Positions 46,362 through 55,546 of a stretch of 64,000 bases of DNA are shown piece after piece. A program made the translations under genes and the position numbers. The stretch comes from DATFDN01 sp963818725 (lineage in GTDB: Bacteria > Pseudomonadota > Alphaproteobacteria > Acetobacterales > Acetobacteraceae): contig CAWFTU010000001.1 in NCBI GenBank assembly GCA_963818725.1, positions 992,001 through 1,056,000 on the forward strand, written 5' to 3'. Under the pieces are notes generated by a model. The model worked only from the letters and a program-made list of their open reading frames with translations. It was not told the origin of the DNA and searched no databases. Position 1 is the first letter of the stretch. Each line of letters starts with the position of its first letter.

Positions 46362-47537
46362 TTAGCGTGGGAGGATGCGCAGCCAGCGCGGCGCGGGCGC
46401 CGGATCGGGGAGGCGCAGCGGCGCGTCGCCGGGACTGATGCGGCCGAGCACCCGCACAACGCGCGACCCGGTCGCGCCTGGCACGACGCCCGGAACCTGG
46501 TGCCAGGTCAGCAATCCGAGCAGCGCGAACAAGTAGGCCTCCTTGCCGTCGGAGGGCAGGCCGCGCGCGTCGCTGGTGACGATTTGCACCGGCGCGAGGC
46601 GCCGGCGCACTGCGGCGAGCAGCGCCGGGTTGCGGATGCCTCCGCCGGAGGCCACCACCTCCGCGACACCCTGCGCCAGGCACGCACCGGCGACGGTGGC
46701 CGCGGTCAGTTCCGTCAGTGTCGCCATCAGGTCGGCATCTGCGATCGGCGCCAGCCCGGAACACGCGGCCTGGACATAGCCGGTGTGGAACAGCTCCCGC
46801 CCGGTGGATTTGGGCGGTTCGCGCGCGTAGTAGGGCTCGGCCAGCAGCCGCGCGAGCACGTCCTCGCGCACGCGCCCGGCGCGCGCCATGTGGCCGTCGA
46901 TGTCGCATGACAGCGCGCCGCCGCTGATGCGTATCGCTTCGGCATCGAGCAGGCAGCTCGCCGGACCGGAATCGAAGGCGAGCACCGGCGCACCCGGCGC
47001 GCCAGCGACGGTGATATTGGCGATCCCGCCCAGGTTGAGCGCGGCGCGGCGCGTCCCGGACGGATCGGCCAGCCACAGCGCGTCCAGTGTGCTGGCCAGC
47101 GGCGCCCCCTGCCCGCCCGCGGCCACGTCGCGGGCGCGGAAGTCGGAGACGACCGGCAGGCCGGTCGCCTCCACCAGACAGGCCGGCTGGCCGATTTGCA
47201 GCGTGCCACGCGCGCGCCCGTCCTCGACCCAGTGGAACACGGTCTGGCCGTGCGAGGCGATCAACTCTGCCCGTCCGGCGGCGAAATCGGCGTTCGCCGC
47301 CACCGCCGCCTGCGCGAACGCCTCGCCCCCCAGCACGTCGAGCCGGCACACCTCCTCCATGCTGGTCCGCGCCGGCGGCAAGGTCGCGAGCAGGCGCGCG
47401 CGCGTCTCCGCCGGCCAGGGATGCTCGCGATGGCCGAGCGGGCGGAGCAGGATGGTATCGCCCCGCCACGTCAGCTCGGCGGCGGCGACATCGATCGCGT
47501 CAATGGAGGTGCCGGAGATCAGGCCAATGACGATCAC
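46362..47537 (-). CDS. anmK: Anhydro-N-acetylmuramic acid kinase
   Basis: The 391-residue protein matches AnmK throughout: L-I-S-G-T-S-I-D-A-I-D near the start (phosphate-binding loop), I-A-S-H-G-Q-T-V-F-H, S-D-F-R-A-R-D-V-A-A-G-G-Q-G-A-P-L, A-L-N-L-G-G-I-A-N-I-T, F-D-S-G-P and A-S-G-G-G-I-R-N-P. It phosphorylates and opens 1,6-anhydro-MurNAc released from peptidoglycan turnover to give MurNAc-6-phosphate. It is divergent from murQ and co-directional with the broken transporter, forming a recycling cluster. Confidence 0.95.
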   Translation of the reverse strand: MIVIGLISGTSIDAIDVAAAELTWRGDTILLRPLGHREHPWPAETRARLLATLPPARTSMEEVCRLDVLGGEAFAQAAVAANADFAAGRAELIASHGQTVFHWVEDGRARGTLQIGQPACLVEATGLPVVSDFRARDVAAGGQGAPLASTLDALWLADPSGTRRAALNLGGIANITVAGAPGAPVLAFDSGPASCLLDAEAIRISGGALSCDIDGHMARAGRVREDVLARLLAEPYYAREPPKSTGRELFHTGYVQAACSGLAPIADADLMATLTELTAATVAGACLAQGVAEVVASGGGIRNPALLAAVRRRLAPVQIVTSDARGLPSDGKEAYLFALLGLLTWHQVPGVVPGATGSRVVRVLGRISPGDAPLRLPDPAPAPRWLRILPR

Positions 47538-47656
47538 GCGAACACAGGACTTCCTTCGCCGTTGAGCAGCGGGCTACCGTATCGGTACTCAGACGATTCC
47601 CTCTCCCATTGCACGGTCTCACCGAGAAAGCCACGGGAGCGGGGTGAGTTGTCACG
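47538..47656. promoter_or_regulatory. Divergent promoter region anmK / murQ with small inverted repeat
   Basis: This 119-bp gap separates the two divergent recycling operons and must hold both promoters. It contains the inverted repeat TACCG-TAT-CGGTA (47575-47587), a possible operator. No clear sigma-70 boxes can be assigned by eye, and no regulator of the MurR type is adjacent. Confidence 0.35.
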
Positions 47657-48577
47657 ATGAAACGACCAGTCATGCCTGAAAAGCCATTGATGACCCTACC
47701 CGACACCGAGCGATCCGACCCTCGCTTCGCCGACCTCGATACCTGGGACGTTCCCACCGTTCTTTCCGCGCTCTGGGAAGGTCAGTTGGCCGCCATCGCC
47801 GCGCTCGGCCCCGCCCTGCCCGCGCTGGCTCGCGCGGTGGAGGCCGCCGCCGCGCGGCTCATCGCGGGCGGGCGGCTCGCCTACGCGGGCGCCGGTACGT
47901 CGGGGCGGATCGCCGTGCAGGACGGGGCCGAGCTGGCGCCCACCTTCGATTGGCCGGGAGAGAGGCTGACCCTGATGATGGCCGGCGGCCCCGCAGCCCT
48001 GATCCGCGCGGCGGAGAACGCCGAGGATCGCGACGACCTCGCCCGCGCCGAGACCGCCGCGCACGGCATCGGGCCCGGCGACGTGCTGGTGGGCGTTGCC
48101 GCGAGCGGCGGGACACCATTCACCCTCGCCTGCGTGATGGAGGCGCGGGCGCGCGGGGCGCTCACGATCGGCATCGCCAACAGCCGCGGCGCCCGGCTGC
48201 TGGACGCTGCGGAGTATCCCATCCTCGCCGAGACCGGGGCGGAGGCGGTCGCCGGGTCGACCCGCATGAATGCGGGCACGGCGCAAAAGGCGGCGCTCAA
48301 CTTGTTCTCGACCGCGCTGATGGTGCGGCTTGGCCGGGTCTATCGCGGCCAGATGGTCGATATGCGGGCCCGCAACGACAAGCTGCGCCGGCGGGCAGAG
48401 CGGATGCTGATCGGGTTGACCGGATGCGGGGAGGACGAGGCCCGCGCGGCGTTGCGGGAGGCGGGCGGGAGCGTGAAGCTGGCGGCGCTGATGATCCTGC
48501 GCGGGATGGGGCGCGGCGCGGCCGAGGCGACTCTGGGCCGAACCGGCGGGCATCTGCGGGCGGCGTTGCGGGAATGA
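47657..48577 (+). CDS. murQ: N-acetylmuramic acid 6-phosphate etherase
   Basis: The 306-residue protein has the SIS-domain etherase motifs A-Y-A-G-A-G-T-S-G-R-I-A-V-Q-D, G-P-A-A-L-I-R-A-A-E-N-A-E-D, V-G-V-A-A-S-G-G-T-P-F and A-G-S-T-R-M-N-A-G-T-A-Q-K, ending in a UBA-like helical tail. It splits MurNAc-6-P into GlcNAc-6-P and lactate. ATG 47657 and ATG 47672 are both possible starts, and neither has a strong ribosome site. Its last codon overlaps the nagA start. Confidence 0.95.
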   Translation: MKRPVMPEKPLMTLPDTERSDPRFADLDTWDVPTVLSALWEGQLAAIAALGPALPALARAVEAAAARLIAGGRLAYAGAGTSGRIAVQDGAELAPTFDWPGERLTLMMAGGPAALIRAAENAEDRDDLARAETAAHGIGPGDVLVGVAASGGTPFTLACVMEARARGALTIGIANSRGARLLDAAEYPILAETGAEAVAGSTRMNAGTAQKAALNLFSTALMVRLGRVYRGQMVDMRARNDKLRRRAERMLIGLTGCGEDEARAALREAGGSVKLAALMILRGMGRGAAEATLGRTGGHLRAALRE

Positions 48578-49746
48578 GCCGGATCAAGGCACTCCACGCC
48601 GCCCGCCTGTTCACCGGCGAGGCAATGCGCCGTGAGACCGTGCTGCTGGTCGAGAACGGGCGCGTTCGAGACCTGACCGACTCGCCGCATCCGGGGGTGC
48701 CCACCGAGCACCTTCCCCGCCACCTGATCCTCGCCCCCGGATTCATCGACATTCAAGTGAATGGCGGCGGCGGCGTGCTGTTCAACGACAGCCCGGACCT
48801 GCCGGCGTTGCGCGCCATCGTCGCCGCGCATCAGCGGTTTGGCACCACCGGGCTTCTGCCAACGCTCATCACCGACATGCCTGAAAAGATGCGGGCGGCG
48901 GCGGCGGCCGTGGGGGCCGCGATGCGGGCGGGCGAGAGGGGCATACTCGGCCTGCATCTCGAAGGCCCGTTCCTCAACCCGGCGCGCAAGGGCGTGCATC
49001 CGGAGGCGCTGATCCGCCGCATCGACGAGGACGACCTTCGTTTCCTGTGCGAACACACGCCGCGCCCGCTGCTGCTGACGCTCGCGCCCGAATGCGTCAA
49101 TCCGGCCGCGCTGTCGCGCCTCGCGAACGCTGGCGTGACACTCGCCATCGGCCACAGCGCCGCGTCGTGGGAGGAGGCGTCGCGCGCGCTGCGCGCCGGC
49201 GCGCGCGGCTTCACGCACCTGTTCAACGCCATGCCGCCGCTGGCCGGCCGCGACCCCGGAGTGGCCGGCGCCGCGCTGGCCTCTGATGGCTTCGCTGGGA
49301 TCATCGCCGACGGACATCACGTGCATCCCGCCAACCTGCGGCTCGCGTTGCGTGCCAAGGGCGCGGCGCGGCTGACGCTGGTGACGGACGCGATGGCAAC
49401 CGTGGGATCGGATATCGCAACCTTCTCTCTGGGCGGCCGCACGATCCGTCTCGCCGACGGGCGGCTGACTACCGAGGACGGGACGCTCGCCGGCGCGCAT
49501 CTCGACATGGCGAGCGCGGTGCGCAACGCCGTCGCGCTGATGGGCGCCTCGATCGCGCAGGCGCTGCGCATGGCCAGCGCCACGCCGGCCGATTTCCTGG
49601 GCGTGTCCGATCACGGCCGGCTGGTGCCCGGCGCCGTCGCCGACGCGGTGGCGGTCGATGACCGGGGCGGTGTCGATCAGGTTTGGGTGGCGGGAGAGCG
49701 ATCTTTCGGGCCTGGAGCGTGTGACGCACCTAACCTCCGGCTATAG
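48574..49746 (+). CDS. nagA: N-acetylglucosamine-6-phosphate deacetylase
   Basis: The 390-residue amidohydrolase has I-D-I-Q-V-N-G-G near the start, the metal/substrate motifs H-L-E-G-P-F, I-G-H-S-A-A, H-L-F-N-A-M-P-P-L and D-G-H-H-V, and the catalytic D in L-V-T-D-A-M. It converts GlcNAc-6-P, the product of MurQ, to GlcN-6-P. ATGA overlap with murQ shows translational coupling. The last dozen residues (F-G-P-G-A-C-D-A-P-N-L-R-L) look unlike other NagA ends, so the natural stop may have been lost. Confidence 0.95.
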   Translation: MSRIKALHAARLFTGEAMRRETVLLVENGRVRDLTDSPHPGVPTEHLPRHLILAPGFIDIQVNGGGGVLFNDSPDLPALRAIVAAHQRFGTTGLLPTLITDMPEKMRAAAAAVGAAMRAGERGILGLHLEGPFLNPARKGVHPEALIRRIDEDDLRFLCEHTPRPLLLTLAPECVNPAALSRLANAGVTLAIGHSAASWEEASRALRAGARGFTHLFNAMPPLAGRDPGVAGAALASDGFAGIIADGHHVHPANLRLALRAKGAARLTLVTDAMATVGSDIATFSLGGRTIRLADGRLTTEDGTLAGAHLDMASAVRNAVALMGASIAQALRMASATPADFLGVSDHGRLVPGAVADAVAVDDRGGVDQVWVAGERSFGPGACDAPNLRL

Positions 49747-49792
49747 CGCTGGATCGACTGGTAGAGCTGTTTCCGCCTGGCAAATCGCCTAT

Positions 49793-49900
49793 ATGGACAT
49801 GCAGTTCAACGACGGAACGGCCGTGACTGAAGAAGAGAATCTCCGAAGGCTTGACCCCCGCTCAAACAAGACGGAGCTCGGCCGTGCCTACTGGTCCTTT
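49793..49900 (+). pseudogene. C-terminal fragment of an unknown protein
   Basis: A frame containing Q-I-A-Y-M-D-M-Q-F-N-D-G-T-A-V-T-E-E-E-N-L-R-R-L-D-P-R-S-N-K-T-E-L-G-R-A-Y-W-S-F runs to the IS630 target site, where the original stop (TAA) lay. It has a natural protein composition, but I cannot name it and no upstream part is found after nagA. Confidence 0.35.
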
Positions 49901-49902
49901 TA

Positions 49903-51017
49903 TTGATCCGGCTTGGGTAGTGTTGGAATTGCCGCGTGGTTGATCCAGTTTGGTAGGATGGATCATGTGGACATGCGCAAGCTGCCGGCGGCAGCCCAAG
50001 AGGAGCGTCGGCGGCAGGTGGTGGGACTACGCGAGAGCGGCCTGACCTACGAGGCGATCGCGGCGCAGACGGGTCTGACCCGGACGGGGGTGTTCAACAT
50101 CTGCCGGCGCTTCGCGGCGGCGGGGATGGCGGGCTTGCGCAGCGGACCGCGCGGTCCGGAGCCGGGGAGCGGGCGGTTCCTGAATGCGCGGCAGGAAGCG
50201 GAGATTCGTGAACTGATCTGCCGGCACCCGCCGGACCAGCTTGGCCTGCCGTTCGCGCTGTGGAGCCGTGCGGCGGTGCGCGCCCTGATCGAGCAGCGCT
50301 GTGGGGTGCGGCTCGCGGTGCGCACCATGGGAAGCTACCTGGCGCGCTGGGGGTTCACAGCGCAGAAGCCGCTGCGGCGGGCCTATGAGCAGCGTGCAGC
50401 CGAAGTGCGCCGCTGGCTGCGGCGGGACTACCCGGCGATCGTGGCTCGGGCCAAGCGAGAGAAGGGCACGATCTTCTGGGGCGACGAGACCGGCTTGCGC
50501 GCCGATGACGTGCGCGGCCGCAGCTACGCCCCACGCGGACGAACCCCGGTGGTCCGCCCCAATCACCGGCGGGCGGGCGTAGGCCTGATCTCGGCGGTAA
50601 CCAACAAGGGCGAGCTGCGCTGGATGGTGCTCGACGGCGCGATCAAGGCACCGACGCTGATCCGCTTTCTCGACCGCCTGATCCGCGATGCCGGCGGCAA
50701 GGTGTTCCTGATCTTGGACAACCTGCCCGTCCACCGTGCCCGTGCCGTGCGGGAGTGGCTGGCCGGGCGCACCGCGCAAATCGAGGTGTTCCATCTGCCC
50801 TCCTACAGCCCCGAGTTGAACCCTGACGAGTGCCTCCATGCCGACCTCAAGCAGGCCGTCACCCGTAAGCCGCCCGCCCGCAGCAAGCAGCAGCTCAAGT
50901 GCACCGTCATCAGCCACATGCGCAAGCTCTCGAAGCTGCCCGAACGCGTGCGGAGCTACTTCGGGCACCAGCCTGTCCGTTATGCTGCCTTATTCAAGAT
51001 CACCCAAGCCGGATCAA
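49903..51017 (+). mobile_element. IS630-family element, intact
   Basis: The inverted ends start TTGATCCGGCTTGGGT, with TA at 49901-49902 and 51018-51019. It is about 1.1 kb and related to the broken copy at 39907-41071. Confidence 0.9.
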
Positions 51018-51091
51018 TAACAGAGGACGATCACGGCTGTCCGGCCCTCTTTCCTGCCCTGGGTAGACATGGCCATCCTGGACACGTTTGA
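49958..51091 (+). CDS. IS630-family transposase
   Basis: The frame from ATG 49958 has an N-terminal HTH (Y-E-A-I-A-A-Q-T-G-L-T-R-T-G-V-F-N-I-C-R-R-F) and the catalytic residues D in F-W-G-D-E-T-G-L, D in F-L-I-L-D-N-L-P-V-H, and E in S-P-E-L-N-P-D-E. The frame has no stop inside the element, so translation runs through the right end into flanking DNA and adds about 25 residues (to 51091), overlapping the next gene start. Otherwise it is complete. Confidence 0.92.
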   Translation: MDHVDMRKLPAAAQEERRRQVVGLRESGLTYEAIAAQTGLTRTGVFNICRRFAAAGMAGLRSGPRGPEPGSGRFLNARQEAEIRELICRHPPDQLGLPFALWSRAAVRALIEQRCGVRLAVRTMGSYLARWGFTAQKPLRRAYEQRAAEVRRWLRRDYPAIVARAKREKGTIFWGDETGLRADDVRGRSYAPRGRTPVVRPNHRRAGVGLISAVTNKGELRWMVLDGAIKAPTLIRFLDRLIRDAGGKVFLILDNLPVHRARAVREWLAGRTAQIEVFHLPSYSPELNPDECLHADLKQAVTRKPPARSKQQLKCTVISHMRKLSKLPERVRSYFGHQPVRYAALFKITQAGSITEDDHGCPALFPALGRHGHPGHV

Positions 51092-51415
51092 GGCTCGGGC
51101 GAAGGAGGACTCGGGAGGACGGGTGGCAACGATATACCGCGACCTGATGGACCAGCTCGCCAACGCGCCACTGGCCACCGACAAGGCGGCGCGTGAAGCC
51201 TTCCGCACTCTCTATGCCGAGGCCGAAAGTCTCGCCTTCCCTGCCACGACCGCGTTTCTTCGCCATCAGCACGCCTTGCTGGATTTCACCCGCAATCACA
51301 GCCTTGGATCCGTGGACCTGGAGATTTTGCGGGAGATCGACCGCTTTGGGCACGGTGATCCTTCCTATAACTATTACCCGATTACGCACTTCCCTCAGTC
51401 ACGAAACGCCTGGTA

Positions 51416-52414
51416 GCAGGTCAGGGAATTTGTGGCATTTCATGAGGGTGTGGCAGTGGCTCGTAATGTCGTGCAGTTCCAGAAGGGTCTCAGCGAACCC
51501 GCGTTCGAACAGCAGTACGGCACCGAGGAGCAATGCCGGGCGATCGTCATCGCGTCACGCTGGCCGCGTGGCTTTGAGTGCCCGGTATGCGGCGGCAGGC
51601 AGTATAGTCTGGTGACGACCCGCGATCTCTATCAGTGCACCAAGTGCCGCCGGCAGACCTCGCCGATTGCCGGGACGATCTTTGCATCAACCCATCTGCC
51701 GCTGCGGCTATGGTTTCGTGCGATCTATCGCCTGACCCAGACCAAGCAAGGTATCTCCAGCATCGAACTGGGGCGTCGCCTTGGGGTGACGCAGACCACC
51801 GCCTGGAAGGTCAAACACAAGCTGAAGCAGGTCATGCTTGAGCGTGATGCGACCAAGCGCCTGAGCGGCAGGATCGAGATCGACGGCGCCCATCTCGGCG
51901 GCGAGCGCTCCGGCGGAAAGCGCGGCCGCGGGGCGCCTGGCAAGACGCCGTTCGTCGCCGCTGTCGAGACGACCACCCAGGGAAAGCCGGTTCGCCTGAA
52001 GCTGCGCCGGGTCACCAGCTTCTGTGCAACCTCGATCGCAGGGTTCGCCAAGCGCAGCCTCGATCCAGACTGCTCTGTCGTCAGCGATGGCCTTCAGTGT
52101 TTCGCCAGCGTCGCAGACGCCGGGTGCGCGCACCAAGTCGTCAAGACCGGGTCAGGACCAAAAGCGGCTCGGACGCCAGCCTTCAAATGGGCCAACACCG
52201 CGCTCGGCAACATCAAGGCCGCCATCACGGGCACCTACCGTGCCATCAACCGCAAGCATGTTCCGCGCTACCTCGCCGAATTCGAATACCGCTTCAACCG
52301 ACGATACGATCTGGCCGCCATGATCCCGCGTCTCACATGGGCCGCCGTCCGAACCACCCCTATGCCCTACCGACTCCTGAAATTGGCTGAGGTTTATGTG
52401 TAATCAGGAACTAT
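51416..52414 (+). mobile_element. IS1595-family element (second type)
   Basis: The boundaries come from rejoining the disrupted gene: TA occurs at both edges (51414-51415 and 52415-52416). The ends show only weak inverted similarity (GGTCAGGGAATT against, reversed, AGTTCCTGATT). It is about 1.0 kb and distinct from the two IS1595 copies at 30187 and 38253. Confidence 0.7.
51432..52403 (+). CDS. IS1595-family transposase (second type)
   Basis: The 323-residue frame may start at the ATG at 51432 or at one of the next ATG/GTG codons. It has a zinc ribbon (C-P-V-C-G-G ... C-T-K-C-R-R), an HTH (S-I-E-L-G-R-R-L-G-V-T-Q-T-T-A-W-K) and catalytic motifs I-E-I-D-G-A-H-L-G-G, V-V-S-D-G-L-Q-C-F and E-F-E-Y-R-F-N-R-R. 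It appears intact. Confidence 0.92.
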   Translation: MAFHEGVAVARNVVQFQKGLSEPAFEQQYGTEEQCRAIVIASRWPRGFECPVCGGRQYSLVTTRDLYQCTKCRRQTSPIAGTIFASTHLPLRLWFRAIYRLTQTKQGISSIELGRRLGVTQTTAWKVKHKLKQVMLERDATKRLSGRIEIDGAHLGGERSGGKRGRGAPGKTPFVAAVETTTQGKPVRLKLRRVTSFCATSIAGFAKRSLDPDCSVVSDGLQCFASVADAGCAHQVVKTGSGPKAARTPAFKWANTALGNIKAAITGTYRAINRKHVPRYLAEFEYRFNRRYDLAAMIPRLTWAAVRTTPMPYRLLKLAEVYV

Positions 52415-53326
52415 TATGTCAAACTCCTGGTCGCCAAACTCGGACCCGGCACGGCCTCGCCGGACGTAGTCGCCTACAGCCAGTTCTTCGAGATTTACGG
52501 GGAGGCTATAGCCCTTCGATTCCTGTGCGGTCGGCCGGGTCTGCGGGTGGCGCGAGTTCCGGAAGAGAACGACTTAACACCGGACTTCAAGTGCGCGCTG
52601 GACGACGTCCCCGAGTTCTATATCGAGGTCAAATCGCTCGACATCGCCGACGGCAAGTTCCGACACGACGAGATGATGCGGGAAAGCATAGACACGACTG
52701 TAGAGCTCGAACGACAGCGGAGTGATGGGCGTCGGGTGTCCATCGCCGAAGGCGTTATTGATACCTACCGGAAGCTCAGTGACGCCGATTATGATCCCCG
52801 GTCCCTCATTCGGGTAATCGACACTCTTCGAGAGAAATTTCGGCGGGCCTTCAAACCCGAGCAGTTCACCCGCGGCCCGACATTTGCACTGGCGGTCATC
52901 GACCGGCTGTTGCTTCCCCACGGCTGCAGTGACCTGGCACCACTCTACTGTCAGCCGTCCCAATCGGGAGCCTGCGTCAGCGGGGTGCTTTGGCATGCGG
53001 CCTACGGGACAATCGGGACCCCGATCTTCCGGATCGCCGATTTCGAGGGCAAGCCAACGCTCGAAGGTCGGCTCACGTCCGACGGGCTCTACACCGACAA
53101 CTATCAGGTTTTCCCGGGACTAGGCTCGATTGTGCTGGCCAGGGAACAGGGGCAACGGAAAGCCTGGGGCCTCCAGGCCCGCAATGCGAATTTGGGCGGG
53201 TGGGATAGCGACCAGGTGGAGGCGGTCCTTCACACGACTTGCGAGGCGATGAACAATGAGGACAACAGCTTCGCCTGGCGTCTATCGCATCCCGATTATC
53301 CGACCGGCGCTCCGACCAGATCCTGA

Positions 53327-53687
53327 GGTAGGTCCGGCGTCGCCGTGGATTCGTTCAGGCAGTCGTGTCTGCGCCATTCTGGTGGGATACGTCGGGCTGG
53401 CAAAGCATGGGAGGTGCCGTCGCGGCGGAAGCCGGGCGCCAACCGTTGGCCGACGGCCCAGCTATTCAGGTGTGAACCCCCGTCGGGGCAATTCGCTTGA
53501 GCGGCCTGCGCAGGGTCTCCACGTTGGTCCACGCGGTTTTCCGCCGCCCCCTGTAGTCCGCCTCGGACTGCTTGCGATCGGCCGCTGGCTTACCACGCAG
53601 TAGGTGGAAGCCGGTAACCTGGGCGCATTTTGCGAATAATGACGCCTTTTATCAGCAGGGTCCCAGGGACGGACGTCAGAAGTCTTC
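53327..53687. other. Intergenic, no gene seen
   Basis: Open frames here run through in several directions but none has family signatures or a plausible start context. It separates the split nuclease-like gene from IS1182 copy 2. Confidence 0.4.
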
Positions 53688-53753
53688 CAGACCGTGTGAA
53701 ATCTGTGCCGCAACGGATTCCGGCTCGACGCAAGATGCGTTAAACTCGGGGTC

Positions 53754-55235
53754 ATGACGCACATCGCCGGTCACGACCGATCCCAGACGCTGCTGCTTCC
53801 AGAATCGCTCGATGATTACGTCGGCCCCGAGAACCCCGTCCGGTTCATTGAAGCCTTCGTTGATGGATTGGATCTGACCGCAGCGGGCTTTATCCGCGTC
53901 TCCGCCCAGCGAACCGGCCGGCCGGGCTATGCGCCCGCCGATCTGTTGAAGCTCTACATCTACGGTTATCTGAACCGCGTCCGATCCAGTCGCCGTCTGG
54001 AAGCCGAGACCCATCGCAACATCGAAGTCATTTGGCTGCTGCGTCACCTGAAGCCGGACCACAAGACCATCGCCGATTTCCGCCGCGGTAACCGCAAAGC
54101 GTTCCGCCCGGTCTTTCGGCAGTTCGTGCTGCTGTGCCGTCAGCTGGATCTGTTCGGCCGGGAACTGCTGGCGGTGGATGGCACCCGCATCAAGGCGGTC
54201 AACAACAAGGACCGCAACTTCACCCGCGCCTCGCTGACCAGGTTTATCGAATTGGCCGATGCCAAGCTCGACGATTACCTCCAGCGTCTTGACCAGAGCG
54301 ATGCCGCCGAGACCACAACAAGTGGCTCGCGGGTCGACAACCTGGCCGAGAAGATCGCCGCCATCCGCTCCCGTCGTACGCGGTGCCAGGACATGTTGGC
54401 GCAGTTGGATCGCACCGGCGAGGACCAGATCTCGCTGACCGATCCCGACAGCCGGGCGAGGCTGGCCAAGGTTCCTGCGGCGAAGCCGCTGGAATAGCCA
54501 GACGAGGGGATGGCGGCGCACACGCATGTCGCGGTGGGCTACAACGTCCAGGTTGCGGTGGATGCCAAGCACAAGCTGATCGTCGAGCAGCAGGTCAGCA
54601 ACCAGGTCGTCGACATGGGGCTGCTGACGCAGACCGCGGCGCCGGCGAAGGAGGTTCTCGGTGTCGAGACAATCGAGGCCGTGGCCGACAAGGGTTACTT
54701 CAAGGTTGAGGACATTGAGGCCTGCGAGAACGCCGGGATTGTGCCCTACGTGCCGCGTCCGCAGCGCGGTCCCTCGGTCAAGGCCGGCCTGTTCCGCAAG
54801 GATGAGTTCCGCTACGACGCAGACAGCGACAGCTATGTTTGCCCAGCGGGTCAACGCCTTCATCCGTATTCATCGTCTCTCCTGCGTGGGCTGAAGAAGA
54901 TCAACTACGCCAACAAGCTGGCGTGCGACGATTGCACAATCCGTTCGCAGTGCACGGCGGGCAAGTTTCGCACGGCCTCTCGTCTGGAGAACGAAGCGGT
55001 CCTGGACCGGATGCAGGCCCGGTTGGCGAACCGTCCAGGCGTTCTCGACCGCCGTCGCGAGACGGTCGAGCATCCGTTCGGCACGATCAAGCAATGGATG
55101 AACCAGGGCGCGTTCCTGATGCGTGGCCTGGAGAAGGTCCGCGCCGAGTTCAGTCTGACCGCGCTCGCCTACAATCTCCGGCGGGTGCTCAACATCGTCG
55201 GCTTCGCGCAGCTGATGGCCGCGGTGGCGGCCTGA
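53754..55235 (+). pseudogene. IS1182-family transposase, copy 2, split by 51-bp palindrome
   Basis: The first frame (53754-54497) runs from M-T-H-I-A-G-H-D-R-S to D-P-D-S-R-A and then into the palindrome, which supplies an in-frame TAG. The second frame starts at ATG 54510, just beyond the palindrome (M-A-A-H-T-H-V-A-V-G-Y-N-V-Q), and runs to 55235 with the Cys cluster and E in V-E-H-P-F-G-T-I-K-Q-W. Because the insert is a multiple of three, only the stop separates the halves. Copy 1 transposed with the same split, so the two halves may work as separate chains or be complemented in trans. Confidence 0.88.
54458..54508 (+). repeat. 51-bp palindromic element (copy 4) in IS1182 copy 2
   Basis: The order is GAGG, stem CTGGC, CAAGG, TTCC, TGCGGC, loop GAA, GCCGCT, GGAA, TA, stem GCCAG, ACGAGGG. 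It follows GGGC of D-S-R-A codons. The architecture matches copies 1-3, with both variable stems changed in a compensatory way and one extra base on the 3' side. Confidence 0.85.
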
Positions 55236-55546
55236 AAGGCTGCTGCTGGCGGGGTTTCCCCGGACCGGCTGGCAGGATCGCCGGCAGCCACGATGTGGAA
55301 CCGGGGATTTCTTGAAATCGCCCGTTCGGCTCACCGGGACCTCGGCGTGCACCTCCGACTGCCGATTTCACCAGCATTGCCGCCCCAGCGAGTTTTCGCA
55401 CGGTCTGCATGATTTACGAATAGGAAGGGGCCGCGCTCACGTACGGCCCCGGCTGCTCAATGACATCGTTGCCTAACAGAGATTGAAGCTGCGGGCCATA
55501 CTCCGCTGCGTCTTGCCGGCCGCAACTCGCTTACGATCCTCGCCGA

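Larger units (their letters stand above)
51069..53326 (+). pseudogene. Unknown protein with PD-(D/E)XK nuclease-like motif, split by IS1595
   Basis: The first part (ATG 51069) gives 115 residues ending N-A-W, and the second (52415-53326) gives 303 residues beginning Y-V-K-L-L. Both lie in the same frame once the IS is removed, for a 418-residue protein. Residues 171-188 read P-D172-F...F-Y-I-E186-V-K188, the spacing and flavour of a PD-(D/E)XK active site, preceded by a Glu-bearing helix (F-F-E-I-Y-G-E-A). The rest is not recognised. A nuclease of restriction, repair or defence type is possible, but that is inference from one motif. Confidence 0.6.
53688..55407 (+). mobile_element. IS1182-family element, copy 2
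   Basis: The inverted ends CAGACCGTG match copy 1. The two 4-bp flanks differ (CTTC left, CATG right), so no target duplication remains, which could reflect recombination with the inverted copy 1. It contains the same 51-bp palindrome but no IS1595. Confidence 0.88.

Noticed and set aside
45613..47469. A 618-codon minus-strand frame across anmK
   Set aside because: The N-terminal part is a low-complexity shadow of anmK. Only the C-terminal part from ATG 46311 is the real MFS transporter start.
54458..54508. The palindromes considered as ordinary transcription terminators
   Set aside because: They lie inside coding sequence, lack T-runs, have bulged conserved segments and precise insertion boundaries, and their position is fixed by the GGGC target rather than by gene ends.
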